Assembly: GCF_933775445.1 (NCBI RefSeq)
Contig: NW_026089507.1
Location: 248,001-312,000, forward strand
Direction of reading: 5' to 3'
Length of the DNA: 64,000 bases
DNA from: Argentina anserina
Lineage: Eukaryota; Streptophyta; Magnoliopsida; Rosales; Rosaceae
The position numbers were made by a program, and so were the translations under genes. Below, one piece after another: positions 1 through 11,501 of the stretch (its first letter is position 1; every line of letters starts with the position of its first letter). Below the pieces are notes generated by a model. That model was not told the origin of the DNA and searched no databases. It saw only the letters and a program-made list of their open reading frames with translations.

Positions 1-403
1 AACCTCATTATTCTTTGCATATTCAATGACTATGTGCCGTAGCTTTTAATGGACTCTAGAATTTACTAGAACTCATCTTTTGTGATTGTTGAAACTTTTA
101 AGTCATAAAATGCTCTGATTTTGAAAGGGATTTATGGATCATTTCTAGGATTACCACCACTTTAGCCAAACAGCCATGTATCCCTATATGTGCCCTGTTT
201 GGGACCCCTTAGTTGAACCCCATTTGAGCCTACATTGAGCCTTTTCTTCATCACCTATATTATCTCCATGCTTAGTATAGTTATCTCTACCTTGTCCTAT
301 AGACTTGGCAGAACTATTTTTGAGATGATGTTGTGATGATGCATGAAATAAGTGTGGGGTGGAAGACATGAGAAAAGAAAATATGAACAAGCTTTTAAGC
401 AAA

Positions 404-488
404 TGCCGAAAAAAGAAAAGGAAAAAAATGATGATGAATGAAAAAATGATGAGATCGGCAATACATGAAAAGGAAAGAAAAGATGTTG
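404..488 (+). other. Purine-rich tract in retrotransposon 3' region
   Basis: This is a run of about 85 bases made almost entirely of A and G, with GAAAAGG- and AAAAAATGATG-like words. It lies 45 bp after the first AAGTGTGGGG motif. It has no coding potential that I can see. It may be only a low-complexity spacer typical of plant LTR-element 3' regions. Confidence 0.5.
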
Positions 489-1186
489 TCTTCCATTTGT
501 GATTTGGAGTTGAGTTGAATTGAAGGTCTAAAAAAGTTTATTTGACCTTTGTCCATGTTCACTTTGTGGTTAAAATGATGTTTGGGCCCAACTTGTTATA
601 TTTGGCCATTGATGGTGTGTGGTGTCATAAGGATGGTGTTTACTCTGCTAAGTCTATAGGATTACCTTTGTGATTCCTTGATATTCCATGCCTTTAGCTA
701 AGCCTAACCATTCACCCTTATCAAATGATCCTAATGATTCTTAAAATGAGCAAATCTTGGTTTGTGGAGACGATCACAAGAGTTGAGCATATGGTTTTGG
801 TCCATTTGTGCACTTAGTTGTTAAATGAGGTTTTCCTTTTGTTATTCACAAAGTGCTTTCATTTGATGAAATATGCAGGCTATTTGATGCTTTATTATCC
901 GTTCTCTTGCATATACTTGTGTGTGAATCATAACCATGAATCTGAGTGAAAAGAAGAGAGTATGCCTTGTGAGGAGGATTGGATTGACTAAACATGTTAT
1001 GTGCCTATTGTCTCATTTCTTACTTATTCATACTATGAAACATGTTTATGAAACTTGGAATTTATGTGCTTACATTCAAATGCTTAAACTTGAAAGCTAT
1101 GTGTTTTGAGATTCTGAGACAATCATTTAGGGGCAATAGAGTTTTGTGTAGTTTTGTTTTGTTTTGCTAAGGGACTAGCAAAAGCC

Positions 1187-1200
1187 AAGTGTGGGGTAGT
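1187..1200 (+). promoter_or_regulatory. Putative polypurine tract (plus-strand primer site)
   Basis: AAGTGTGGGGTAGT directly abuts the TGATAG start of the LTR. In LTR retrotransposons a purine-rich tract at this place resists RNase H and primes plus-strand synthesis. The tract is interrupted by T residues, so the exact primer cannot be fixed. The same 11 bases (AAGTGTGGGGT) occur at 350-360. Confidence 0.6.
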
Positions 1201-1207
1201 TGATAGG

Positions 1208-1220
1208 AGCACTTTGTGCT
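1208..1220 (+). other. Short hairpin at the U3 end of the LTR
   Basis: AGCAC-TTT-GTGCT forms a perfect 5-bp stem with a 3-base loop, starting 8 bases into the LTR. The solo LTR has the same hairpin at 12433-12445. The 304-bp elements have CGCAC-TTT-GTGCG at 30213-30225 and 33276-33288, in which both members of one base pair have changed. Confidence 0.55.
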
Positions 1221-2149
1221 ACGTTCTTAATATGTTTCTACCTCCAATTGTACTTTGCTTAACCCTTATTGTTGTAATATCGAGTCATTGAGTCACAATA
1301 GGAGTCTTGGATGGTTATGGATGTGTTTTTGTGCTTACACGAGTTAAAAACGAAGAATTGGTCTAGAGTCCTAGTTTGAGTAGGAATCCTTATAGGACTA
1401 GGAAACCTAGTTGAATTAGGAGTCTTCATCTTTCGACGTTTTGGTCGCATTGGCGATATCTTGAGAGTCATGTTTGCATTAGGAATCCTTGTTAGACTAG
1501 GAAACGTACCATTTTGGAAAGTCCTACTTGAACTCAAACTCTTATTACGAAACTTTCCTAAATGAACTTCCTTGTTCTAGTAACTTTCTTATTCTAGTAA
1601 GTTTCCTTTTTGCAAATTAGAAACTTTCCTAATCTAGTTGAGCTCATCTATTTCATATGTCTTTTTAAGACAACTATTGTCTAGATTAAGACATGAATTT
1701 CGAATGAATTATCTTTTACTTATGTTATTCTTTTCTTATTTTCAGATTTGAAGAGATAATTCAAGGAGGGAATTAAGGAGGCCGTGTACTACATGGAGAA
1801 GGAGTCCTATGCCGAGCTACCATTCAGGTTTTAAAGGGAGATTAATTTCAGAATTTTGGAGATAATATCTAGAGAAAAAGAAGGAGTTTCAGTCGTGCTA
1901 TCCTTCCATTCAATCAAAGAGAGCCGTGCCCTATCTATTCAGCTTGTGAAGGAAGCTTTTCCGTGCCTATCATTCAGCAAAATACAAGGAGAGTCCAGCC
2001 CATGTAACCCTAGAGAAATAAGGAGATAAAGACTGAATTTTCGCAGGAACAAGGGCAGCCATTCGATGCATTCATTGAGGAGAGATCACAGCCATGTATT
2101 GATGGACCAAGCAGCCCAAAACCGAGCAGCCTCTCCTCCCTTGGTTCCT

Positions 2150-2159
2150 CTATATATAG
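2150..2159 (+). promoter_or_regulatory. TATA box of the 3' LTR
   Basis: CTATATATAG lies in a C-rich context (upstream CCTCTCCTCCC, downstream CTCGGCCTCCC), as expected for a plant RNA polymerase II LTR promoter. It would drive transcription rightward, out of the element and into the satellite. The same box is present in the solo LTR. Confidence 0.7.
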
Positions 2160-2668
2160 CTCGGCCTCCCTTCATAAAATGGATCTCCATTCTCTCACAA
2201 AGCTAGCCGAATTGCTGCCCAAACACAACCAGAAAATTCAAGCCACAAAACCTTCATCCATCATCACCAAACCGTGCTCATCTTCCTCCTCTTCCAAATC
2301 CGAATCCATTCTTGCCGAATCCTAGAAGGTTTCTAAAGTGTGATTCATCCATGGCTTGTAATTTTTCTTTTGGTTTTCTGAAATTTTCGATTTCATTGTA
2401 TGAATTCTTGGATGTGATTTTCGGTTTTATATATGAAGAACATAAATTCAGACTTCTTTGGTTTTATGTTTTGATTGTATGAATTCATGAGATTTGTATG
2501 TTTGCTGTGTATAATGATATAGGGGCAGTAGGTTTCGAAATAATTTTAGGTTTTATTTCAATTAGTTCCTTGAACTTATACATCTAAATCAATGCTTGAG
2601 GAAGCCAAGGCCATGGTTCTCCTAGGGTTGCGATTTAATTCACCAAAGTGTTCTTCGATTGAATATGC

Positions 2669-2915
2669 GCTTCGTGTTTCAATTATGGATACTTATATAG
2701 GGCTGTGATAGTTCTAGGAATTTGCATGCTTAATCAAGATGAGTGACGCCATGCTTGCTTACATGTCTCCAATTCGACTTAATGTGCTTATGTGCTACTT
2801 TGTGTTTAACTAGTACGCTTCGTTATGTTGAACTCTTTTTAGCATATGTTTAGGATTGAACGCTTCGTTGATTCTAGATAAATAAGAGGTCTTAACGATT
2901 AGATGAACCGCTTCG
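2669..2915 (+). repeat. Four dispersed GCTTCG motifs in the LTR
   Basis: GCTTCG occurs at 2669-2674, 2817-2822, 2862-2867 and 2910-2915, three of them preceded by A/C-C-like context (ACGCTTCGT, ACGCTTCGT, CCGCTTCGG). The last three are spaced 45-48 bp apart. They lie downstream of the TATA box, in the transcribed leader side of the LTR. Their function is unknown. Confidence 0.45.
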
Positions 2916-3236
2916 GACTCTAATTAGAATTGGAATTGAAATGGACTTAAGAAGAATCGAAAATACTTGCTGCCTATATGTTGTTCTATGCATGTCATAC
3001 ATGTTTCTTGAGTAGAATTCGTGTTTTGGTTATGTGATGAATGGTTGATCAATTGTATATAAGTAATTTAGGATTTATTTTAAGTAGTAGTTTTAGAATC
3101 CAACTCAAATCCCCCAATAACATGATAAGTGTTGAGGCCCTTTTGATTCCCCGGACTGAACGATCCCTGCTTATTCTATACTAACGATGATGTTTTACAG
3201 GGTATTTTATAGACGTTCTAACAAAACGCTCTATCA

Positions 3237-3241
3237 GTATC
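3237..3241 (+). repeat. Target-site duplication GTATC after the 3' LTR
   Basis: GTATC follows the terminal CTATCA of the LTR and is also the first five bases of the interrupted satellite monomer (GTATCTTTCTGTAAGG). The matching copy should lie at the left end of the element, outside the window. Confidence 0.7.
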
Positions 3242-4902
3242 TTTCTGTAAGGCTTTCTGATGCGAGTTTCTATTGAATTTGAGAGTTTTCCAAGTGTGGG
3301 AGTGTGTTTCTTTCAAACTGAGTATCTTTACATCGTTTGCGTATCTTTACTATTCCAATTGTGGAGTTTTACATCGTTTGCGTAGCTTTACTATTCCAAT
3401 TGTGTATCTTTTCATTTCTCGTTTGAGTATATTTCTGTAAGGCTTCTGAAGCGAGTTTCTATTGTATTTGAGAGTGTTGCAAGTGTGGGAGTGTGTTTCT
3501 TTCAAACTGAGTATCTTTACATCGTTTGCGTATCTTTACTATTCCAATTTTGTATCTTTACATCGTTTGCGTATCTTTACTATTCCAATTGTGTATCTTT
3601 TCATTTCTCGTTTGAGGATCTTTCTGTAAGGCTTCTGATGCGAGTTTCTATTGTACTTGAGAGTTTTGCAAGTGTGGGAGTGTGTTTCTTTCAAACTGAG
3701 TATCTTTACATCGTTTGCGTATCTTTACTATTCCCATTGTGTATCTTTACATCGTTTGCGTATCTTTACTATTCCAATTGTGTATCTTTACATCGTTTGC
3801 GTATCTTTACTATTCCAATTGTGTATCTTTTCATTTCTCGTTTGAGTATCTTTCTGTAAGGCTTTCTGATGCGAGTTTCTATTGAATTTCAGAGTTTTCC
3901 AAGTGTGGGAGTGTGTTTCTTTCAAACTGAGTATCTTTACATCGTTTGCGTATCTTTACTATTCCAATTGTTTATCTTTACATCGTTTGCGTATCTTTAC
4001 TATCCCAATTGTGTATCTTTTCATTTCTCGTTTGAGTATCTTTCTGTAAGGCTTTCTGATGCGAGTTTCTATTGAATTTGAGAGTTTTCCAAGTGTGGGA
4101 GTGTGTTTCTTTCAAACTGAGTATCTTTACATCGTTTGCGTATCTTTACTATTCCAATTGTGGAGCTTTACATCGTTTGCGTATCTTTACTATTCCAATT
4201 GTGTATCTTTTCATTTCTCGTTTGAGTATATTTCTGTAAGGCTTCTGAAGCGAGTTTCTATTGAATTTGAGAGTTTTGCAAGTGTGGGAGTGTGTTTCTT
4301 TCAAACTGAGTATCTTTACATCGTTTGCGTATCTTTACTATTCCAATTGTGTATCTTTACATCGTTTGCGTATCTTTACTATTCCAATTGTGTATCTTTT
4401 CATTTCTCGTTTGAGTATCTTTCTCTAAGGCTTTCTGATGCGAGTTTCTATTGTATTTGAGAGTTTTCCAAGTGTGGGAGTGTGTTTCTTTCAAACTGAG
4501 TATCTTTACATCGTTTGCGTATCTTTACTATTCCAATTGTGCATCTTTACATCGTTTGCGTATCTTTACTATTCGAATTGTGTATCTTTTCATTTCTCGT
4601 TTGAGTATCTTTCTGTAAGGCTTCTGATGCAAGTTTCTATTGTATTTGAGAGTTTTGCAAGTGTGGGAGTGTGTTTCTTTCAAACTGAGTATCTTTACAT
4701 CGTTTGCGTATCTTTACTATTCCAATTGTGTATCTTTACATCGTTTGCGTATCTTTACATCGTTTGCGTATCTTTACTATTCCAATTGTGTATCTTTTCA
4801 TTTCTCGTTTGAGTATCTTTCTGTAAGGCTTTCTGATGCGAGTTTCTATTGAATTTGAGAGTTTTCCAAGTGTGGGAGTGTGTTTCTTTCAAACTGAGTA
4901 TC

Positions 4903-7900
4903 TTTACATCGTTTGCGTATCTTTACTATTCCAATTGTGGAGCTTTACATCGTTTGCGTAGCTTTACTATTCCAATTGTGTATCTTTTCATTTCTCGTTT
5001 GAGTATATTTCTGTAAGGCTTCTGAAGCGAGTTTCTATTGAATTTGAGAGTTTTGCAAGTGTGGGAGTGTGTTTCTTTCAAACTGAGTATCTTTACATCG
5101 TTTGCGTATCTTTACTATTCAAATTGTGTATCTTTACATCGTTTGCGTATCTTGACTATTCCAATTGTGTATCTTTTCATTTCTCGTTTGAGTATCTTTC
5201 TCTAAGGCTTTCTGATGCGAGTTTCTATTGTATTTGAGTGTTTTCCAAGTGTGAGAGTGTGTTTCTTTCAAACTGAGTATCTTTACATCGTTTGCGTATC
5301 TTTACTATTCCAATTGTGCATCTTTACATCGTTTGCGTATCTTTACTATTCCAATTGTGTATCTTTTCATTTCTCGTTTAAGTATCTTTCTGTAAGGATT
5401 TTGATGCGAGTTTCTATTGAATTTGAGAATTTTGCAAGTGTGGGAGTGTGTTTCTTTCAAACTGAGTATCTTTACATCGTTTGCGTATCTTTACTATTCC
5501 AATTGTGTATCTTTACATCGTTTGCGTATCTTTACTATTCCAATTGTGTATCTTTTCATTTCTCGTTTGTGTATCTTTCTGTAAGGCTTCTGATGCGAGT
5601 TTCTATTGTATTTGAGAGTTTTGCAAGTGTGGGAGTGTGTTTCTTTCAAACTGAGTATCTTTACATCGTTTGCGTATCTTTACTATTCCAATTGTGTATC
5701 TTTACATCGTTTGCGTATCTTTACTATTCCAATTGTGTGTCTTTACATCGTTTGCGTATCTTTACTATTCGAATTGTGTATCTTTTCATTTCTCGTTTGC
5801 GTATCTTTACTATTCGAATTGTGTATCTTTTCATTTCTCGTTTGAGTATCTTTCTGTAAGGCTTCTGATGCGAGTTTCTATTGTATTTGAGAGTTTTGCA
5901 AGTGTGGGAGTGTGTTTCTTTCAAACTGAGTATCTTTACATCGTTTGCGTATCTTTACTATTCCAATTGTGTATCTTTACATCGTTTGCGTATCTTTACT
6001 ATTCCAATTGTGTATCTTTCCATTTCTCGTTTGAGTATCTTTCTGTAAGGCTTTCTGATGCGAGTTTCTATTGAATTTGAGAGTTTTCCAAGTGTGGGAG
6101 TGTGTTTCTTTCAAACTGAGTATCTTTACATCGTTTGCGTATCTTTACTATTCCAATTGTGTATCTTTTCATTTCTCGTTTGAGTATCTTTCTGTAAGGC
6201 TTCTGATGCGAGTTTCTATTGTATTTGAGAGTTTTGCAAGTGTGGGAGTGTGTTTCTTTCAAACTGAGTATCTTTACATCGTTTGCGTATCTTTACTATT
6301 CCAATTGTGTTTCTGTTCATTTCTCGTTTGAGTATCTTTCTGTAAGGCTTCTGATGCGAGTTTCTATTGTATTTGAGAGTTTTGCAAGTGTGGGAGTGTG
6401 TTTCTTTCAAACTGAGTATCTTTACATCGTTTGCGTATCTTTACTATTCCAATTGTGTGTCTTTACATCGTTTGCGTATCTTTACTATTCCAATTGTGGA
6501 GCTTTACATCGTTTGCGTAGCTTTACTATTCCAATTGTGTATCTTTTCATTTCTCGTTTGAGTATATTTCTGTAAGGCTTCTGAAGCGAGTTTCTATTGA
6601 ATTTGAGAGTTTTGCAAGTGTGGGAGTGTGTTTCTTTCAAACTGAGTATCTTTACATCGTTTGCGTATCTTTACTATTCAAATTGTGTATCTTTACATCG
6701 TTTGCGTATCTTTACTATTCCAATTGTGTATCTTTTCATTTCTCGTTTGAGTATCTTTCTCTAAGGCTTTCTGATGCGAGTTTCTATTGTATTTGAGTGT
6801 TTTCCAAGTGTGAGAGTGTGTTTCTTTCAAACTGAGTATCTTTACATCGTTTGCGTATCTTTACTATTCCAATTGTGCATCTTTACATCGTTTGCGTATC
6901 TTTACTATTCCAATTGTGTATCTTTTCATTTCTCGTTTAAGTATCTTTCTGTAAGGATTTTGATGCGAGTTTCTATTGAATTTGAGAATTTTGCAAGTGT
7001 GGGAGTGTGTTTCTTTCAAACTGAGTATCTTTACATCGTTTGCGTATCTTTACTATTCCAATTGTGTATCTTTACATCGTTTGCGTATCTTTACTATTCC
7101 AATTGTGTATCTTTTCATTTCTCGTTTGTGTATCTTTCTGTAAGGCTTCTGATGCGAGTTTCTATTGTATTTGAGAGTTTTGCAAGTGTGGGAGTGTGTT
7201 TCTTTCAAACTGAGTATCTTTACATCGTTTGCGTATCTTTACTATTCCAATTGTGTATCTTTACATCGTTTGCGTATCTTTACTATTCCAATTGTGTGTC
7301 TTTACATCGTTTGCGTATCTTTACTATTCGAATTGTGTATCTTTTCATTTCTCGTTTGCGTATCTTTACTATTCGAATTGTGTATCTTTTCATTTCTCGT
7401 TTGAGTATCTTTCTGTAAGGCTTCTGATGCGAGTTTCTATTGTATTTGAGAGTTTTGCAAGTGTGGGAGTGTGTTTCTTTCAAACTGAGTATCTTTACAT
7501 CGTTTGCGTATCTTTACTATTCCAATTGTGTATCTTTACATCGTTTGCGTATCTTTACTATTCCAATTGTGTATCTTTCCATTTCTCGTTTGAGTATCTT
7601 TCTGTAAGGCTTTCTGATGCGAGTTTCTATTGAATTTGAGAGTTTTCCAAGTGTGGGAGTGTGTTTCTTTCAAACTGAGTATCTTTACATCGTTTGCGTA
7701 TCTTTACTATTCCAATTGTGTATCTTTTCATTTCTCGTTTGAGTATCTTTCTGTAAGGCTTCTGATGCGAGTTTCTATTGTATTTGAGAGTTTTGCAAGT
7801 GTGGGAGTGTGTTTCTTTCAAACTGAGTATCTTTACATCGTTTGCGTATCTTTACTATTCCAATTGTGTTTCTGTTCATTTCTCGTTTGAGTATCTTTCT

Positions 7901-8013
7901 GTAAGGCTTCTGATGCGAGTTTCTATTGTATTTGAGAGTTTTGCAAGTGTGGGAGTGTGTTTCTTTCAAACTGAGTATCTTTACATCGTTTGCGTATCTT
8001 TACTATTCCAATT
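4903..8013 (+). repeat. 1559-bp higher-order repeat, two tandem copies
   Basis: Sequence at about 4903-6461 repeats at about 6462-8013 with a constant 1559-bp offset. Shared private variants mark it: CTATTCAAATTG (5116 and 6675), AAGGATTTTGATG (5394 and 6953), GTGAGAGTG, and the TTTCTGTTCATT segment (6309 and 7868). The only difference I noticed is TCTTGACTATT at about 5152 against TCTTTACTATT in the second copy, so the duplication is young. The copies include 148-, 189-, 190- and about 230-bp monomers. Confidence 0.85.
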
Positions 8014-10414
8014 GTGTATCTTTACATCGTTTGCGTATCTTTACTATTTCAATTGTGTATTTTTTCATTTCTCGTTTGAGTATCTTTCTGTAAGGCTTCT
8101 GATGCGAGTTTCTATTGTATTTGAGAGTTTTGCAAGTGTGGGAGTGTGTTTCTTTCAAACTGAGTATCTTTACATCGTTTGCGTATCTTTACTATTCCAA
8201 TTGTGTATCTTTACATCGTTTGCGTATCTTTACTATTCCAATTGTGTATCTTTTCATTTCTCGTTTGAGTATCTTTCTGTAAGGATTCTGATGCGAGTTT
8301 CTATTGAATTTGAGAGTTTTGCAAGTGTGGGAGTGTGTTTCTTTCAAACTGAGTATCTTTACATCGTTTGCGTATCTTTACTATTCCAATTGTGTTTCTT
8401 TTCATTTCTCGTTTGAGTATCTTTCTGTAAGGCTTCTGATGCGAGTTTATATTGTATTTGAGAGTTTTGCAAGTGTGGGAGTGTGTTTCTTTCAAACTGA
8501 GTATCTTTACATCGTTTGCGTATTTTTACTATTCCAATTGTGTATCTTTACATCGTTTGCGTATCTTTATTATTCCAATTGTGTATCTTTTCATTTCTCG
8601 TTTGAGTATCTTTCTGTAAGGATTCTGATGCGAGTTTCTATTGAATTTGAGAGTTTTGCAAGTGTGGGAGTGTGTTTCTTTCAAACTGAGTATCTTTACA
8701 TCGTTTGCGTATCTTTACTATTCCAATTGTGTATCTTTACATCGTTTGCGTATCTTTACTATTCCAATTGTGTATCTTTTCATTTCTCATTTGAGTATAT
8801 TTCTGTAAGGATTCTGATGCGAGTTTCTATTGAATTTGAGAGTTTTGCAAGTGTGGGAGTGTGTTTCTTTCAAACTGAGTATCTTTACATCGTTTGCGTA
8901 TCTTTACTATTCCAATTGTGTATTTTTTCATTACTCGTTTGAGTATCTTTCTGTAAGGCTTCTGATGCGAGTTTCTATTGTATTTGAGAGTTTTGCAAGT
9001 GTGGGAGTGTGTTTCTTTCAAACTGAGTATCTTTACATCGTTTGCGTATCTTTACTATTCCAATTGTGTATCTTTACATCGTTTGCGTATCTTTACTATT
9101 CCAATTGTGTATCTTTTCATTTCTCGTTTGAGTATCTTTCTGTAAGGATTCTGATGCGAGTTTCTATTGAATTTGAGAGTTTTGCAAGTGTGGGAGTGTG
9201 TTTCTTTCAAACTGAGTATCTTTATATCGTTTGCGTATCTTTACTATTCCAATTGTGTATCTTTACATCGTTTGCGTATCTTTACTATTCCAATTGTGTA
9301 TTTTTTCATTTCTCGTTTGAGTATCTTTCTGTAAGGCTTCTGATGCGAGTTTCTATTGTATTTGAGAGTTTTGCAAGTGTGGGAGTGTGTTTCTTTCAAA
9401 CTGAGTATCTTTACATTGTTTGCGTATCTTTACTATTCCAATTGTGTTTCTTTTCATTTCTCGTTTGAGTATCTTTCTGTAAGGCTTCTGATGCGAGTTT
9501 CTATTGTATTTGAGAGTTTTGCAAGTGTGGGAGTGTGTTTCTTTCAAACTGAGTATCTTTACATCGTTTGCGTATTTTTACTATTCCAATTGTGTATCTT
9601 TACATCGTTTGCGTATCTTTACTATTCCAATTGTGTATCTTTTCATTTCTCGTTTGAGTATCTTTCTGTAAGGATTCTGATGCGAGTTGTTATTGAATTT
9701 GAGAGTTTTGCAAGTGTGGGAGTGTGTTTCTTTCAAACTGAGTATCTTTACATCGTTTGCGTATCTTTACTATTCCAATTGTGTATCTTTACATCGTTTG
9801 CGTATCTTTACTATTCCAATTGTGTATTTTTTCATTTCTCGTTTGAGTATCTTTCTGTAAGGCTTCTGATGCGAGTTTCTATTGTATTTGAGAGTTTTGC
9901 AAGTGTGGGAGTGTGTTTCTTTCAAACTGAGTATCTTTACATCGTTTGCGTATCTTTACTATTCCAATTGTGTATCTTTACATCGTTTGCGTATCTTTAC
10001 TATTCCAATTGTGTATCTTTTCATTTCTCGTTTGAGTATCTTTCTGTAAGGCTTTCTGATGCGAGTTTCTATTGAATTTGAGAGTTTTCCAAGTGTGGGA
10101 GTGTGTTTCTTTCAAACTGAGTATCTTTACATCGTTTGCGTATCTTTACTATTCCAATTGTGGAGCTTTACATCGTTTGCGTATCTTTACTATTCCAATT
10201 GTGTATCTTTTCATTTCTCGTTTGAGTATATTTCTGTAAGGTTTCTGAAGCGATTTTCTATTGAATTTGAGAGTTTTGCAAGTGTGGGAGTGTGTTTCTT
10301 TCAAACTGAGTATCTTTACATCGTTTGCGTATCTTTACTATTCCAATTGTGTATCTTTACATCGTTTGCGTATCTTTACTATTCCAATTGTGTTTCTTTT
10401 CATTTCTCGTTTGA

Positions 10415-10419
10415 GTATC
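10415..10419 (+). repeat. Target-site duplication GTATC, left of solo LTR
   Basis: GTATC directly precedes TGATAGAGCG and is repeated at 12453-12457 directly after CCTATCA. The uninterrupted site is visible at 18597-18601 in the homologous repeat. Confidence 0.9.
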
Positions 10420-11491
10420 TGATAGAGCGTTCGGTTAGAACGTCTATAAAATACCCTGAAAAACATCATCGTTAGTATAGAATAAGCAGGGATCGTTCAG
10501 TCCGGGGAATCAAAAGGGCCTCAACACTTATCATGTTATTAGGGGATTTGATTTGGATTCTAAAACTACAACTTAAAATAAATCCTAAATTACTTATATA
10601 CAATTGATCAACCATTTATCACATAACCAAAACACGAATTCAACTCAAGAAACATGTATGACACGCATAGAACAACATATAGGCAGCAAATTATTTCGAT
10701 TCTTTCTAAGTCCATTTCAATTCCAATTCTAATTAGAGTCCGAAGCGGTTCATCTAATCGTTAAGACTTCTTATTTATCTCAACGAAGCGTTCAATCCTA
10801 AACATATGCTAAAGAGAGTTCAACATAACGAAGCGTCTAGTTAAACAACAAAGTAGCACATAAGCACATTAAGTCGAGTTGGAGACATGTTACACAAGCA
10901 TGGCGTCACTCATCTTGATTAAACATGCAAATTCCTAGAACTATCACAGCCCTATATAAGTATCCATAATTGAAACACGAAGCGCATATTCAATCGAAGA
11001 ACACTTTGGTGAATTAAATCGCAACCCTAGGAGAACCATGGCCTTGGCTTCCTCAAGCATTGATTTAGATGTACAAGTTCAAGGAACTAATTGAAATAAA
11101 ACCTAAAATTATTTCGAAACCTACTGCCCCTATGTCATTATACACAGCAAACATACAAATCTCATGAATTCATACAATCAAAACATAAAACCAAAGAAGT
11201 CTGAATTTATGTTCTTCATATATAAAACCGAAAATCACATCCAAGAATTCATACAATGAAATCGAAAATTGCAGAAAACCAAAAGAAACATTACAAGCCA
11301 TGGATGAATCACACTTTAGAAACCTTCTAGGATTCGGCAAGAATGGATTCGATTTGGGAGAGGAGGAAGATGAGCACGGTTTGGTGATGATGGATGAAGG
11401 TTTTGTGGCTTGAATTTTCTGGATGTATTTGGGCAGCAATTCGGCTGTGTTTGTGGGAGAATGGAGATCCCTTTTATGAAGGGAGGCCGAG

Positions 11492-11501
11492 CTATATATA
11501 G
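11492..11501 (-). promoter_or_regulatory. TATA box of the solo LTR
   Basis: CTATATATAG is palindromic, but its position matches the box at 2150-2159 in the other LTR when that is reversed. The promoter would fire leftward, into the satellite block 3237-10419. Confidence 0.65.

Larger units (their letters stand above)
1..1200 (+). mobile_element. LTR retrotransposon, 3' end of internal region (partial, non-coding)
   Basis: This stretch lies immediately upstream of a complete LTR and ends in a polypurine-tract-like motif, so it is read as the 3' end of the internal region of an element that begins left of the window. No open frame resembling Gag, protease, reverse transcriptase, RNase H, integrase or an envelope-like protein is present; only a 72-codon minus-strand frame opens and it looks like chance. 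An A/G-rich tract lies at about 404-488 and AAGTGTGGGG occurs at 350-359 and again at 1187-1196. A long non-coding 3' stretch ending in AAGTGTGGGG is common in plant Ty3/gypsy elements of the Athila/Tat type, but with no coding domain the clade is inference only. Confidence 0.75.
1201..3236 (+). mobile_element. 3' LTR of a plant LTR retrotransposon (2036 bp)
   Basis: The sequence begins TGATAG and ends CTATCA, a perfect 6-bp terminal inverted repeat of the TG...CA type. It matches, in opposite orientation, the bounded element at 10420-12452 with a few percent divergence by eye, which confirms both ends. A TATA box (CTATATATAG, 2150-2159) predicts transcription starting near 2180-2190, so U3 would be about 980 bp. 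A short hairpin lies at 1208-1220, and GCTTCG recurs four times at 2669-2915. It is followed by GTATC, the expected 5-bp target-site duplication, whose partner lies outside the window. Because internal sequence precedes it, this is a 3' LTR rather than a solo LTR. Antisense open frames inside it (for example 1259-1537) show no recognisable protein. Confidence 0.93.
3237..10419 (+). repeat. 189/190-bp satellite array, first block (7.2 kb)
   Basis: Head-to-tail monomers run from the LTR to the solo LTR. A standard monomer, starting at GAGTATCTTTCTGTAAGG, is 189 bp; an extra base in GGCTTCTG gives 190 bp. It holds a unique half (GATGCGAGTTTCTATTG, TTTTGCAAGTGTGGGAGTG) and a repetitive half made of two 41-bp sub-repeats (GTATCTTTACATCG...CCAATTGT). 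Monomers with one sub-repeat (148 bp, e.g. 6219-6366) and with three (e.g. near 3651 and 5606) occur. One at 4624-4832 carries an extra 19-bp half-unit. The left part is richest in 190-bp monomers and in TGGAGC and CTGAAGCG variants. No gene is present. Confidence 0.97.

Noticed and set aside
184..402. 72-codon minus-strand frame in the retrotransposon internal region
   Set aside because: It is short, has no domain, and is on the strand opposite to the element. A run of this length is expected by chance.
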